Assembly (NCBI RefSeq): GCF_009688965.1
Contig: NZ_AP021875.1
Coordinates: forward strand, 5,518,001 to 5,582,000
Direction: 5' to 3'
DNA: 64,000 bases
DNA from: Desulfosarcina widdelii
Lineage (GTDB): Bacteria; Desulfobacterota; Desulfobacteria; Desulfobacterales; Desulfosarcinaceae
The notes under the pieces were generated by a model. The model was not told the DNA's origin and made no database searches. It was given only the letters and a program-made list of their open reading frames with translations. This document shows, one piece after another, positions 35,509 to 43,692 of this stretch. Each line of letters begins with the position of its first letter. Positions within the stretch are counted from its first letter, which is position 1. The translations under genes and the position numbers were made by a program.

Positions 35509-36042
35509 CTAAATTTTGATGACCCCGACCAACTCCACCCGCGTATCGGAAGTCTTGTTGAAGTCGGGGATGTTTTTCACTTCGTACAGGTACCCGGACG
35601 TGAGCACCTCGCCGCTCGGATTGGTGTCCGGGTGGTAAACACCATTCGCCGCGTAATCCGATTGAAGCCCATCGATATAGGCCACATCACCACCGAAGAA
35701 TCCGTACTCCCGGATGGTGATGCCGTTGGCCTCGCTTTCCTCGAAACGGAAAAACACACCGATGGTCTGGGTCTCCTCGGCGGTCTCGATGTAATGGATA
35801 CCGTTGACGACGAGCGTTCCTTCCGGGTCTTCTTTTAGAAAGGTACGTTTGTAGTGTTTCTTTCTCGCTCGTTCGGTTTTAAGCGCCGTCTGGTCGATAT
35901 CCGGCGCGGGCGGGTTGAGCGGGTCGATAAATGTGGCGTCGCCGTCGCCGATGGCGCAATGAGTGATCCCGTCGATGGGTTCCCCCATCAGCAGCCTCGC
36001 GGTGAGGATGCGGCCGGTCTTGACTATCAGTCCCAATGACAT
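35509..36042 (-). CDS. Tail fibre/collar-like structural protein
   Basis: A 177-residue protein with an N-terminal GLIVKTGRILTARLLMGEP and HCAIGDGDA, which resemble the start of phage tail-collar fibre proteins, then a beta-rich body with EYGFFGGDVAY and YLYEVKNIPDFNKTSD. It probably attaches the large fibre protein encoded next, 11 bases downstream, to the baseplate. GGAGG precedes the ATG. The family is inferred from pattern and position. Confidence 0.6.
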   Translation of the reverse strand: MSLGLIVKTGRILTARLLMGEPIDGITHCAIGDGDATFIDPLNPPAPDIDQTALKTERARKKHYKRTFLKEDPEGTLVVNGIHYIETAEETQTIGVFFRFEESEANGITIREYGFFGGDVAYIDGLQSDYAANGVYHPDTNPSGEVLTSGYLYEVKNIPDFNKTSDTRVELVGVIKI

Positions 36043-36055
36043 GTGATTTCCTCCT

Positions 36056-36388
36056 TCAGGTCTGTATCTCGTGGCTTTCGTTGATCAGTATTGCGAAAAC
36101 CGTTTGTCGGGCATCCGGGCTGTGCTCCATCGGATGAACCACGTTCTGTTTTGTGTTCATGATCCGGTCGAGTGCACTGAAAACTATCTGCCGGGTGTCT
36201 CCACGGATGCCGAGCGAATGATGAACAGGAACAACGATGTCGGCGCTGAAAGCCAACGGCTGTTGAACCACGAGAACCAAATCCGCATGGTTTTGTGCGG
36301 CGTGAGTGATTCGCTGCCCGGCATCAACATTCATGCCCACCATCCCCGATACGGCGATCTGAATATCTGTTTCCACGCTGATCGACAT
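36056..36388 (-). CDS. Hypothetical fibre-module protein
   Basis: A 110-residue protein with a mixed composition (SVETDIQIAVSGMVGMNV, LVLVVQQPLAFSADIVVPVH). No motif is recognised. It has a GGAAGG ribosome site and sits with short spacing between two structural genes on the coding strand, so it is probably real. The plus-strand frame over the same bases has no ribosome site and runs against the module. Confidence 0.5.
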   Translation of the reverse strand: MSISVETDIQIAVSGMVGMNVDAGQRITHAAQNHADLVLVVQQPLAFSADIVVPVHHSLGIRGDTRQIVFSALDRIMNTKQNVVHPMEHSPDARQTVFAILINESHEIQT

Positions 36389-36398
36389 ATTGGCCTTC

Positions 36399-36992
36399 CT
36401 ACAGGATCGGGTTCTCCGTTCCGGTGATCCGCAGCTTCAAGTCCGTCTTGTTCTGGATCGCCGTTCCCGGCGGCACGATGCAGCGCCTCCATAGCGAGAC
36501 GGTGACGTTGTGCGGCTTGTCGCCCAGGTTGAGCGGTGCGCCGGGAGTGGCTGTATCCAGTTCCGCCTGGGTCAGCGCCAGCGCATACCAGTCCGATTCG
36601 TCTCCACCCACGGTATCGACCGGTTCAATTACCAGTCCCGTGTAGTCGTATCCGGAGTAGACCGCGGCTCCGGCGTCATGCGCGGCGGGAGCTGTTCCCC
36701 CGTAACCGCGCTCCACACTGAGCGTGGTGGTCCCAGCGCCGCTCAAAACACGCATTTGTTCGCTGTCGATGATGATGACTTCACCGTCGGCGAAGCGGAG
36801 CTCATTCAGCTGCAGCGAGGTCTCGCCCGAAGCCAGCGCAACAGCCAGCGTTGTCTGCTCGTTGGCGAGGAAAAGTTCTTTGTCTTTTGATTCGCCGTCG
36901 GTCCCGTTGTAGGTGTCGTCATCGGGGTTCGAGAGGTCGCCCTCGGATACCTGCTGGACCAGGGTGATGTCTTCATATAAGTGAATCGCCAT
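36399..36992 (-). CDS. Baseplate/fibre-module structural protein, unknown
   Basis: A 197-residue acidic, beta-rich protein. The middle (SLQLNELRFADGEVIIIDSE, TLSVERGYGGTAPAAHDAG) resembles a small beta-domain common in virion proteins, ending in a GTENPI tail. An AGGAGG start lies 10 bases after the tail protein I-like gene. Position suggests a baseplate-to-fibre adaptor or decoration of the baseplate; the function is not established. Confidence 0.55.
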   Translation of the reverse strand: MAIHLYEDITLVQQVSEGDLSNPDDDTYNGTDGESKDKELFLANEQTTLAVALASGETSLQLNELRFADGEVIIIDSEQMRVLSGAGTTTLSVERGYGGTAPAAHDAGAAVYSGYDYTGLVIEPVDTVGGDESDWYALALTQAELDTATPGAPLNLGDKPHNVTVSLWRRCIVPPGTAIQNKTDLKLRITGTENPIL

Positions 36993-37001
36993 AAAATCCT
37001 C

Positions 37002-38573
37002 CTATGCCGCTGGCCATTGCGTGACGGTGTACTGATTGGCCGCCGCGTCGATTCCGGCCTGGACTTCCGCGTGGTCATCCTTTTGCCGGAAGCGCCAGCG
37101 CAACGACGGCTTGGAGATGCGGAAACCGGCGGCGTTCAACGGCATGAGTCCCAACCGCATCGGCCGGGTACGGTCCACTGAAAGGCGGAGTCCCGTGTGG
37201 TTGAGCCTGCGGCTATTAAGAAGCAGCGTCTCTGCGCGTCGGCGGCAGGGAATGCCTGTATCCACGGTCAGCTCGAACGATGCCCGAGCCGCGGTGATGT
37301 ATGCGTCGGTGATTTCAGTTGAGTTCAGGGTCCGGCTGTTCAATGAAAAACCGGGCCGACGGGCACGCCAGCGATCCACCACGTCCCAGGCTCCAGAGAC
37401 CTCCGACCAGTCCGCGTCGGCGTAGGCTGTGATGAAGAGATGCCTTCCCACGGCGGCACCGGAGACCTTGTCCCGGCGGCCGATCCTGGAATGTCCGACC
37501 CGGAACCACTGTGACAGGCGGGAACGTCTGCCGTATCGATGGGTGCGGCGGTCGCCGGTGACTTCTGAAGCCGGTTGGTCGGCCTCGGACAGCAGGTCCT
37601 TCTGCCTGAATTTGATTCTGCAGGCGGTCGTGGAGCGGTTGAGACGGGAACGGTTCAGGTCTTGGCCGGCGAGCCTGATGAAGGCGTCGACCGGTGGTTG
37701 CGACGGTTTGGTGTCGATCTCGCAACAAAACGAGGCCCGGCGTTCGCTGACCCACAGATTGGGCAGCCGCTCATCGTTGAGGTTTCCAGTATTCAGCCGG
37801 AATCGCGGTGTGCGTCCGTGCCAGCGGGAGATGCATACCGCGGCGTGTTCCACGTCCTGCATCAGCGTGGTGCCGTCGGTGATCCGCCACCAGCCCCAGG
37901 TCTTGTTTTTGCGCGTCAGGTGATAATCGGTGTTCAGCGCGTTTCGGCTGATGACGAAGGTCTCGTGCAGGTGCCCGAGGCAGACCCGCTCCACCACTTT
38001 CTTGATGACCGCCTGAAAATCTGATTCCATGGACAGGAGCGAATAGAGCCACTGGAGGAAAAAGACCTTGGTTCCGGCGGGATGGTGAAAGACCAGGCCG
38101 GGACGGATTCCCTGGACGATGTTGTCGCTATCGATGCGGTAAACGCCCAGGCTGTAGATCAATCCGGGCAGCTTGGCCTGTCCCACAATGGACCTGCGGT
38201 TGAGGCGTAGCGCCTTGCGGAAGGTCTCGTCGATCCGCCCCTGCCACCCCAGGTCGGTAAGCGAGCGGCCGATGGCCGGGATGGTCGCCTTGCGCCGGTA
38301 GATTTCTATGGCCTCGCGGATCAGCCGTCGTTGCCTCCCGGCGTCGGAAAGCGGATCGAAACGGTGCCCTACAATTTCACCGAGGAAAGGAAGAAATCGA
38401 TCTTCGCACCGGTCGATATCGAAGATTTCGGGGAACCGGTCGGCCAGAATCTTGAGTTCGTCTAATGTCACGGCGGGAACCTTGAGGAAGGTTTTCAGGT
38501 CCCCGGTCTCGTCACGTTCCCGATAGAGGGGCGGAAGAAGATCTATGAGTTTCTTCTCAAAATAGGACGACAT
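37002..38573 (-). CDS. Tail protein I-like baseplate wedge protein with duplicated C-terminal domain
   Basis: A 523-residue protein. The N-terminal ~130 residues match the phage tail protein I (P2 gpI-like) family: LIDLLPPLYRERDETGD, FLPFLGEIVGHRFDPLSDAG and YRRKATIPAIGRSLTDLGWQG. The following ~390 residues contain two copies of a ~120-residue unit that align at RFRLNTGNLNDERL/GFSLNSRTLNSTEI and RRASFCCEIDT/ARASFELTVDT. This suggests an internal duplication used for fibre attachment. It overlaps the baseplate J gene by one base (TGATG). P2 gpI is much shorter, so the extension is notable. Confidence 0.75.
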   Translation of the reverse strand: MSSYFEKKLIDLLPPLYRERDETGDLKTFLKVPAVTLDELKILADRFPEIFDIDRCEDRFLPFLGEIVGHRFDPLSDAGRQRRLIREAIEIYRRKATIPAIGRSLTDLGWQGRIDETFRKALRLNRRSIVGQAKLPGLIYSLGVYRIDSDNIVQGIRPGLVFHHPAGTKVFFLQWLYSLLSMESDFQAVIKKVVERVCLGHLHETFVISRNALNTDYHLTRKNKTWGWWRITDGTTLMQDVEHAAVCISRWHGRTPRFRLNTGNLNDERLPNLWVSERRASFCCEIDTKPSQPPVDAFIRLAGQDLNRSRLNRSTTACRIKFRQKDLLSEADQPASEVTGDRRTHRYGRRSRLSQWFRVGHSRIGRRDKVSGAAVGRHLFITAYADADWSEVSGAWDVVDRWRARRPGFSLNSRTLNSTEITDAYITAARASFELTVDTGIPCRRRAETLLLNSRRLNHTGLRLSVDRTRPMRLGLMPLNAAGFRISKPSLRWRFRQKDDHAEVQAGIDAAANQYTVTQWPAA

Positions 38574-39982
38574 CAGGATGCCCTCCTGACGTCGATGTTC
38601 AATTGGCCGAGGACGGCGATCTCACCGGGCCGGATATCGATGTCCTGCTGCGGGGCGTACATCTGCACGTGGCTTACGCCTCGCACGCCGTCAAGCGCGG
38701 ACACCAGGTCCGAGAACCGCACCGGCATACCGAAAGCCATCTGTTCGAAGGCGAAAAGCTCCTCAAGCGCCTGTTCTGTTCGGCTTCGGATAAGGTCAAG
38801 ATCTTCACCCACATAGGCGTATACCTCGGCATCAACATTCACGGGGCGATATGCCGGATCGAAGAGATTGATCTCGATGGTGATGACCTTGCGCGATTCG
38901 AGGAAAGCGGAAAGATCTTGCTTGAGAAGCGCCGAGGGCGGACCGCCTCCATCGGGGGCGACCGCCATATTGACCTGGTAGTAGCGGATGTTCTTGCAGT
39001 CATTGACGTCGAGGACCTGGGCCTTGGCCACGCCGGGAAATCCTTCGGCCAGCGCCTGGTAGTCGTCCTTGGTGACGGCCTTCCACAGGGACCGGACTTC
39101 AGCCGGAGCCTGCTTGCGGGCATGTTCCAGAGATTCCCTGTCTGCGCCGTTGGTCGCCGGAACCGGGTTGGTGACGGTCAAGGCGACCTGTTCGCTGTCC
39201 AGGTAAACTGGACTCAGCAGCTCCGAGACCAGGTCCGATCCAAGGTTTCCATCAGCCCCCAGAGTTTCGAGGTATTCGACGGTGATTTCGGCACCGACGG
39301 GAGGTACGCGACCACGCAACCCATCGCCGAAAAAAATGCGAGTACGGTCCAGACTGTCGGTGTCGATTTGGAAATGCCGGGAGTCGTCGCCACTTTCCTG
39401 GAAGTGAAGAACTTCTGTCCAATCCTGGTTCTGGATGGTGATCCGAATCGTCCCTTGGGCGATGTTCGTTCCAGAAATAGGAAACGATTGATTCGGTCGA
39501 CCGGTAGACGTCAACCTCTCGATCTTGCCTTCTCCCTGACGCGCGCCCGCCTCGACCTTTGTCTGTCCCTTCGGGATCGTCGCCTCCGCCGCCGTTGTGA
39601 ATACGATGTCGCCTTCTTCCAGGCGGGCTTTGCACGCCGTTCCTTTCGGAAGGATCAGATCCGCGTCGAGGGGCGCGGCCAGGGAGAAACGCAAGGAGGT
39701 TGAAGCAGCCACCGGTCCATCGAGCCGGTAGCTGACCAGCTTGCAGAGATTGATGACGTTCTGTCGTTGACGGGAGGTGGGCAGAAATGCCTCGGCCGCT
39801 TGCGCGTCGAGGTAGTAGGCCAGCATATCGCCGACGCCGCAGAAGAGATCAAGCAGCACCACACCCAGGTCGGAATAATTGAAATCGGTCCAACGGTCGG
39901 TGAGCTGAGGGATCTTCGCCAACAGTTCCTGGCGGATCGAATCGTAATCTTTGTTTATGTATCCGATACTTGCGCGACCCAT
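38573..39982 (-). CDS. Baseplate assembly protein J/gp47-like
   Basis: A 469-residue baseplate wedge component of the gpJ/gp47 family. Typical features include DSIRQELLAKIPQLTDRWTDF at the N-terminus, GDMLAYYLDAQAAEAFLPTS, RDRTRIFFGDGLRGRVPPVG-like residues around IFFGDGLRGRVPPVGAEITV, and a C-terminal FAFEQMAFGMPVRFSDLVSA. I chose the start at 39982 (MGRASIG) with a GGAGAC site; the ATG at 40033 would lie almost inside the promoter-like motif upstream. It is the first gene of the fibre transcription unit and is followed by the tail protein I-like gene. Confidence 0.85.
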   Translation of the reverse strand: MGRASIGYINKDYDSIRQELLAKIPQLTDRWTDFNYSDLGVVLLDLFCGVGDMLAYYLDAQAAEAFLPTSRQRQNVINLCKLVSYRLDGPVAASTSLRFSLAAPLDADLILPKGTACKARLEEGDIVFTTAAEATIPKGQTKVEAGARQGEGKIERLTSTGRPNQSFPISGTNIAQGTIRITIQNQDWTEVLHFQESGDDSRHFQIDTDSLDRTRIFFGDGLRGRVPPVGAEITVEYLETLGADGNLGSDLVSELLSPVYLDSEQVALTVTNPVPATNGADRESLEHARKQAPAEVRSLWKAVTKDDYQALAEGFPGVAKAQVLDVNDCKNIRYYQVNMAVAPDGGGPPSALLKQDLSAFLESRKVITIEINLFDPAYRPVNVDAEVYAYVGEDLDLIRSRTEQALEELFAFEQMAFGMPVRFSDLVSALDGVRGVSHVQMYAPQQDIDIRPGEIAVLGQLNIDVRRAS

Positions 39983-40039
39983 GCCGTCTCCGTTTTTCAG
40001 CAGTCCGGCGGGAGAACTCAATATGCCCGCCACACCGAT

Positions 40040-40069
40040 TACTTACCGGAGCCTCCTGGGTTCTGTCGG
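40040..40069 (-). promoter_or_regulatory. Phage module-start motif, copy 1 (fibre module)
   Basis: Minus strand CCGACA-N13-TCCGGTAAGTA, 58 bases upstream of the baseplate J start and 12 bases after the preceding stop. It is one of four copies with identical spacing. CCGACA resembles a -35 box with G-T-A-A-G-T 17 bases further, so a promoter read by host polymerase plus a phage activator is the favoured reading. Confidence 0.65.
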
Positions 40070-40081
40070 AAGCGGAAAGGA

Positions 40082-40999
40082 TCAGAACGGGCCGCGCAAC
40101 CGCCAGACAGGATTGGGTTGACCGGACGTGTTGTTCAAGTAATGGGATTCCTTTTTCCCCTCGAAATAGAACAGACCGATCCGTCCCGCCTCGGCCGTTG
40201 TGAACCAATGGATGGTGCCTGCGGCATTATCCTCGGCCTGGCTCTGCGTCTCGTAGCCTTTGCCGTTCGCAGGCAAATATAGAGCGTTCTCTGCTTGAGG
40301 AGCGTTGATCTCCGGAGCACCGTGAAACACGGCATAATGGCCGTGTTTGTCATCCGGATCGCTCACGATCCACTTGCCGTTACGGTCCTGAAAGGCACCT
40401 TCCATATAGGCGATTTCGTATTCCCCAGCGGACCAAACTAATGAATCGTCCGGATCGGGACTCATGTCGCCGGCATCGAACCACAGAAGGTTGAACAGGG
40501 ATCGGACGTCCGGAGACAGGCGGACGCTTCGCACCTGCGGAGGCTCGAGCACCGGTTCGGGCCTCTGATATCCGGGTGCCGGAATGTCCGGGCCCTCCCG
40601 GTAAAAGGGGTAGACCAGATTTCCTTCCACCTGACTCTGAATGACCCGGTACGAGATACGAACCGGCAGGAGATTGCGGTCGATGTTCTGCGGCGAGTCG
40701 TCAAAGGAGACGTCGGTGATAACGACCCGTTTTTCCCACCGCTTGACCGCGTCGATCACGTAATGGCGGATCAGCCCTTTCAATACCTCGTCGTTGGCTT
40801 CGAACACCAGGTCTTTGAGGCGGGAGCCGAATTCCGGGCGCATGAACCGTTCGCCCGGGCGCGTGCCGAGAATCTGGATGATGCTTTCGTGAATGTGTTC
40901 GTGTTCCCTGGATGTGGCCGAGGAGATCTGGGCTCCGCCCGAGCGTCGCTGGAAACGGAAAGGGAACTTCAGACCTATGCCGAGAAAGTCCAGGCTCAT
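40082..40999 (-). CDS. Baseplate wedge protein, GPW/gp25-like, with C-terminal extension
   Basis: A 305-residue protein whose residues ~30-140 match the GPW/gp25 baseplate wedge/lysozyme-like family (HIHESIIQILGTRPGERFMR, PEFGSRLKDLVFEAND, RRVVITD-like VVITDVSFDD). An unusual ~160-residue C-terminal extension (LWSAGEYEIAYMEG pattern, ending in PVWRLRGPF) is probably beta-rich and may contact neighbouring wedge proteins. The start at 40999 overlaps the preceding stop (TGATG) behind GAGGAG. It closes the baseplate module. Confidence 0.8.
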   Translation of the reverse strand: MSLDFLGIGLKFPFRFQRRSGGAQISSATSREHEHIHESIIQILGTRPGERFMRPEFGSRLKDLVFEANDEVLKGLIRHYVIDAVKRWEKRVVITDVSFDDSPQNIDRNLLPVRISYRVIQSQVEGNLVYPFYREGPDIPAPGYQRPEPVLEPPQVRSVRLSPDVRSLFNLLWFDAGDMSPDPDDSLVWSAGEYEIAYMEGAFQDRNGKWIVSDPDDKHGHYAVFHGAPEINAPQAENALYLPANGKGYETQSQAEDNAAGTIHWFTTAEAGRIGLFYFEGKKESHYLNNTSGQPNPVWRLRGPF

Positions 41000-41949
41000 C
41001 AGTCGCACTCCTCGCAGATGATCGTGGACTGATCGTCTTCGCCATTGTCCCCGCCGGCATCAATGCCGTCAGGAAAGCGGATGACAATGTCGAGACCGTT
41101 CTCCATGGATAGATGGATCGTTCCGTCCGCCTCGATGATTCCCTTATGACCGCTCTCCTGCGTCGAGAACCCTTTGGCTCCGCCGGGAACCAGACGTACC
41201 GTCACCTTTTCTCCGACACCTTCTATGCGGGTGATGCTCAGGACATCCACGGTGCCGACCGGGTTGCCGATCAAGGCCGTCCGATCCCCGTGCGAGACAT
41301 CCAGGCGATAACCATCCGGCAGCTCGACCCGATAGCGGTCTTCCGACGTTTGCACAGGATCGATATCCAGCGGCAACCCTTCAATACCCGCGGCCTCGTG
41401 GGTGGCGCGGACCGCTTCCGGTTTCAAGGTCAGTTCCCGGCCGTCCGGCAGGGTCGCGATCCCGCCTCTGGCGGGCTCAAGTTCAGTGGCTGCGCCGTCT
41501 ATGCCGATTGCGGTAAGGACCCCCGTGGGACTCACACGGACCATTACGCCGTCGGCAAGGGTGAAAAGCCTGCCGCCGTCCGGGAGTTCACGCACCGAAG
41601 TGCTGGCGGGCATCGCCAGGAAGGGGTGGAAATCCGGCGGTTGCGGTTGCTCCACGTTCTGCATGTATTGCTGGGCGCTCTCCGCATGGGCATCCAGCAC
41701 CGTCTGCGCCTCGGCGCGCAAGGCTTCCGAGGCCTGGTGACTCTGCAGAAGGATGTCCTTGATCTCAACCAGATTGTCTTTGATCTGCAGGAGATAGGGT
41801 TCTGCTTCGTCGCCGGTCACACCGAGGCCGATGGTCAATAACCGCGCCAGCGTCATGATTTCATAGTGGGACAGCGACGAGCTGGTCTGCTCTATGATCG
41901 GCCCGCCTTCCTCGCCGTACCCTGAACCTTCTTCTTCGCTCATGACCAT
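40999..41949 (-). CDS. Baseplate-module protein with PDG beta-repeats, unknown
   Basis: A 316-residue acidic protein. A helical N-terminal third (ARLLTIGLGVTGDEAEPYLL, AQTVLDAHAESAQQYMQN) is followed by beta-type repeats built on LPDGGRLFTLADG, LPDGRELTLKP, LPDGYRLDVSHGD and RFPDG. These look like short beta-hairpins of a fibrous or spike-like virion part. It lies between an Ig-like small protein and the gp25 gene. AGGAGG start; TGATG overlap with gp25. No family recognised. Confidence 0.55.
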   Translation of the reverse strand: MVMSEEEGSGYGEEGGPIIEQTSSSLSHYEIMTLARLLTIGLGVTGDEAEPYLLQIKDNLVEIKDILLQSHQASEALRAEAQTVLDAHAESAQQYMQNVEQPQPPDFHPFLAMPASTSVRELPDGGRLFTLADGVMVRVSPTGVLTAIGIDGAATELEPARGGIATLPDGRELTLKPEAVRATHEAAGIEGLPLDIDPVQTSEDRYRVELPDGYRLDVSHGDRTALIGNPVGTVDVLSITRIEGVGEKVTVRLVPGGAKGFSTQESGHKGIIEADGTIHLSMENGLDIVIRFPDGIDAGGDNGEDDQSTIICEECD

Positions 41950-41964
41950 CTTGGACGTATCCTC

Positions 41965-42267
41965 CTATTCCGGTAGGCCATAGCCCCCGCCTTCTTCCTC
42001 GATCACTTCAATCTCAACGTAACGAACACTGTCTCGCGACGGAGAATCGTAAACCATGATGATCGTTGCACCCGTGCGCCAACCGAGTTTGACGCGCCCT
42101 TCCCAATCGACCCAGGCGATGCTGGAATCGACGGTCTCGTACTGCAACTCTCCCCTTGGCGCGCCGCGAATCGAAAGGGGAATCGACATTTCGCCCCAGT
42201 TGCGCGTCACCTTGATCTTCTTGGGAAACACATCCCAATAATGAAATCCCATATCTTCGTAATCCAT
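41965..42267 (-). CDS. Small beta-rich baseplate-module protein
   Basis: A 100-residue protein with a bacterial-Ig-like pattern (VTRNWGEMSIPLSIRG, YETVDSSIAWVDWEGRVKLG, WRTGATIIMVYD) and an acidic EEEGGG tail. Similar small Ig-like proteins decorate tails or baseplates. It is preceded by a GAGG ribosome site and lies next to the PAAR gene. The Ig reading is by pattern only. Confidence 0.5.
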   Translation of the reverse strand: MDYEDMGFHYWDVFPKKIKVTRNWGEMSIPLSIRGAPRGELQYETVDSSIAWVDWEGRVKLGWRTGATIIMVYDSPSRDSVRYVEIEVIEEEGGGYGLPE

Positions 42268-42277
42268 CCGTCGAACC

Positions 42278-42544
42278 TCAGTTGTCGTCCGTATCCAGAC
42301 TACCGGTCGCTATCACCGCGCCGCAGGCGGTGATGTCACCGACCCGCGCGTTGGGCATTCCTTCTGTGACCGTATCCAGGCTGCCGGTAACGATAGGCGT
42401 CACGCCGTGGCCCGGTATGGGACAGGCGTGCAGATCACCCAGTCGTGCGGCGGGCATCCCGTTGACCACGGTTTTCATCGCGCCGGTGATGATCACACCG
42501 CCGTGACTGGAAATATCGCCGAGTCTGGCTTGCGGTCTGGCCAT
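42278..42544 (-). CDS. PAAR-domain spike-tip protein
   Basis: An 88-residue PAAR-motif protein that caps the tail spike. It has the repeated loops ARLGDISSHGGVIITG, ARLGDLHACPIPGHGVTPIV and ARVGDITACGAVIATG, with the cysteine and histidine residues expected to bind one metal ion at the sharp tip. I start it at 42544 (MARPQARLGD), because the longer frame begins inside the upstream gene. It sits in the baseplate module with the gpV-like spike gene. Confidence 0.9.
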   Translation of the reverse strand: MARPQARLGDISSHGGVIITGAMKTVVNGMPAARLGDLHACPIPGHGVTPIVTGSLDTVTEGMPNARVGDITACGAVIATGSLDTDDN

Positions 42545-42546
42545 GA

Positions 42547-42921
42547 TCACTTCCCCGTCAACACGCGAATCAAAAAGCCGACCACGCCGCCAACGGCTCC
42601 GCTGATGGCGAGCACCAAGCCGACCACTTTCCACATGGTCTCGACGCCCATCTTTTGATTAAGCCCGGTTTGCAGATTTTTGATGTCGTCGCTGTGCCGC
42701 CGCAGGTCGCTTTGGATGTTGCGCACCACGAGATCGACGTTTTCCTTGTCCGATTTTTTCTCGATCTCACGCTCGATCTTTTCCAACCGCGCCTGGATTT
42801 CCCGGCGGTGGTCCTCGAGGATGGCCCTGAACTCGGCCCGCCACGAGTCGAAAGTGCGGGCCAAAAGGCGCTCGCTCTGTTCCCAATTGCACGGCACTTG
42901 GTCATTATCGTGTTCACTCAT
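42547..42921 (-). CDS. Coiled-coil protein with C-terminal membrane helix, XhlA/holin-like
   Basis: A 124-residue protein. A long charged coiled coil (REIQARLEKIEREIEKKSD) is followed by one hydrophobic segment (MWKVVGLVLAISGAVGGVVGF) and a short basic tail. This layout is like XhlA-type lysis accessory proteins that anchor to the membrane. It overlaps the glycosyltransferase gene by eight bases and precedes the PAAR gene by two. A lysis role is inferred from topology and proximity to the endolysin. Confidence 0.65.
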   Translation of the reverse strand: MSEHDNDQVPCNWEQSERLLARTFDSWRAEFRAILEDHRREIQARLEKIEREIEKKSDKENVDLVVRNIQSDLRRHSDDIKNLQTGLNQKMGVETMWKVVGLVLAISGAVGGVVGFLIRVLTGK

Positions 42922-43681
42922 CGAGGTTTCTCCTTCTCAACGAAAAGCGTTCTCGAATCTGAAGATCGACCTCGAAGCGGTCCGCCAGCCCCCTGCGCTT
43001 CAATGCATTGGAGATGGCTTCCCGAGACCAGTGGACTTGGTCCAGACGCATCTCATGGGAAATGGACCGAAGGTGGACCCGGTATTGATAGAGCGGTTTT
43101 TGAATGTGGCGGATTTCCGTGATCTCAGACAGACGCAGACACAGGTCGTAGTCTTCGGCGCACCTTAAATCCTCATTGATGCCGCCGACCTGTTCGAAAA
43201 CCGAGCGGCGTAAGAGCCGAAAATGGAAAGTCATGAAATCGAGAAGCAGCCGGTCCTTGCTGTAGGGAATGCGGCACCGTCGCCCGCGCCCCTTGATTTG
43301 CCCAGCGGCGTCAATGAGCTGGTAATCTGTATAGACCATCCCCACCGACGGATGACCGTCCAGGACCGCGACCGTTTCTTCCAAGGCTGTGGGAGACAGG
43401 AGGTCGTCGCTGTCCACCCAGCACAGGTAGTTCCCGATGGTATCCGCCACGGCGGCCTTCAAGGATTTAACGGCCCCCCGGTGATCGCATGCGGCGACAC
43501 GGATGCGCCTGTCCTTCTTCGCGAATTCGATGGCGATTTGGGCGGTCTTGTCGGTGGAGCCGTCATCCCAGACCAACAGATCGAAGTCCTTATACGTCTG
43601 AGCAAGCACACTTTCGATGGCTTGGCCGATATATCGTTCCCGGTTGTAGCCCCTGATTATTACCGACACGGATGGATACAT
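42914..43681 (-). CDS. Family 2 glycosyltransferase in the baseplate module
   Basis: A 255-residue GT-A fold glycosyltransferase. It has SVIIRGYNRERYIGQAIESV, the nucleotide site LLVWDDGSTDKT, the metal DxD motif CWVDSDDLL, and a later CAEDYDLCLRLSE. The start is MYPSVSV at 43681 behind GAGGG; an ATG at 43696 overlapping the gpV stop (ATGA) is also possible. No membrane segments are seen. It is unusual among structural genes and may alter host surface sugars, decorate a virion protein, or act as a moron; the sugar donor is unknown. Confidence 0.85.
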   Translation of the reverse strand: MYPSVSVIIRGYNRERYIGQAIESVLAQTYKDFDLLVWDDGSTDKTAQIAIEFAKKDRRIRVAACDHRGAVKSLKAAVADTIGNYLCWVDSDDLLSPTALEETVAVLDGHPSVGMVYTDYQLIDAAGQIKGRGRRCRIPYSKDRLLLDFMTFHFRLLRRSVFEQVGGINEDLRCAEDYDLCLRLSEITEIRHIQKPLYQYRVHLRSISHEMRLDQVHWSREAISNALKRRGLADRFEVDLQIRERFSLRRRNLDE

Positions 43682-43692
43682 AAGATTTTCCC

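Noticed and set aside
28826..35512. Long plus-strand open frames (for example 28826-30139, 32846-33907, 34262-35512)
   Set aside because: They lie opposite well-supported minus-strand genes with ribosome sites and motifs. Their products are low-complexity or rich in His/Arg/Gly, typical of frames opposite G+C-rich genes.
39983..40033. Upstream ATG of the baseplate J gene
   Set aside because: It would place the start seven bases from the promoter-like motif and lacks a good ribosome site; ATG 39982 has GGAGAC.
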